Below are positions 5,117 through 5,255 of a stretch of 5,255 nt of DNA, one piece after another (position 1 is the first letter of the stretch; the number at the start of each line of letters is the position of its first letter). Under the pieces are notes generated by a model. The model had not been told where the DNA came from. It worked only from the letters and a program-made list of their open reading frames with translations, and did no database searches. The DNA is from an uncultured Clostridia bacterium (GTDB taxonomy: Bacteria; Bacillota; Clostridia; Christensenellales; UBA3700). A program made the position numbers and the translations under genes. The DNA lies in assembly GCA_947176115.1 (NCBI GenBank), contig CAMWPK010000109.1:1-5255 (forward strand), read 5' to 3'.

Positions 5117-5255
5117 TTATTTCAAATCAAAACTGTCGGGATAAAGTTCGCTGATATGGGTAGGGACCACTTCGCCTGTATTATTTGACACGATCATTAC
5201 GAGAGCATTGCAAAACTCTGTGATAAACGGTCTTCCTATTCCGCATGGATTTGGC
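5117..5255 (-). CDS. C-terminal end of an unidentified protein (partial, runs off the right edge)
   Basis: The minus strand is open from the window edge to a TAA at 5119-5117, giving the last 45 residues. They begin PNPCGIGRPFITEFCNALV and end HISELYPDSFDLK. Three things support a real gene: the frame is open to the edge, the composition is protein-like with a hydrophobic stretch followed by a polar end, and a terminator starts 19 nt after the stop. The other minus-strand frame I checked stops early and is strongly basic. The Cys-Gly-x-Gly-Arg-Pro segment and second cysteine may belong to a conserved site, but I cannot name a family from this fragment. It converges with the lipoprotein gene, so it is not in the same operon. 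Confidence 0.65.
   Translation of the reverse strand, partial: PNPCGIGRPFITEFCNALVMIVSNNTGEVVPTHISELYPDSFDLK

Overview
The window looks like ordinary chromosome from a low-to-moderate GC Gram-positive-type bacterium, most likely a Firmicute of the class Clostridia or a gut relative. Three things point there: strong AAAGGAG-type ribosome binding sites, near-consensus sigma-A promoters with extended -10 elements, and a clostridial-looking ArgS. This assignment is an inference from sequence style, not a database result.

Minus strand, positions 3785 down to 230: a compact three-gene unit reads plsY (glycerol-3-phosphate acyltransferase), then ychF (Obg-family ATPase/GTPase), then argS (arginyl-tRNA synthetase). 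The gaps are only 15 and 25 nt, ychF and argS each have their own Shine-Dalgarno, and I see no terminator between them, so co-transcription is likely. A candidate promoter lies at 3822-3850 and a convincing intrinsic terminator at 111-151. Between the argS stop and that terminator is a second, GC-richer hairpin (171-216). The unit joins the first committed acylation of phospholipid synthesis to two translation-related functions.

Minus strand, left edge: just past the argS terminator is a consensus extended -10 promoter (72-99), a strong ribosome binding site (32-38) and a GTG start at 25. Only the first eight codons of this next gene are in the window.

Plus strand, positions 3985 to 5046: one divergent gene encodes a 353-residue lipoprotein that I do not recognise. 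It has perfect -35 and -10 hexamers (3910-3939), an interrupted palindrome at the start of its transcript (3951-3970) that could be an operator or a 5' hairpin, and a strong symmetrical terminator (5064-5097).

Minus strand, right edge: the last 45 codons of another gene end at 5117 and share that terminator. Its family is not recognised.

No RNA gene, mobile element, CRISPR array or integration site is visible. The housekeeping operon is ordinary. The less explained parts are the lipoprotein with its palindromic control region, the acidic tail on PlsY, the hairpin after argS, and the two partial genes at the edges.
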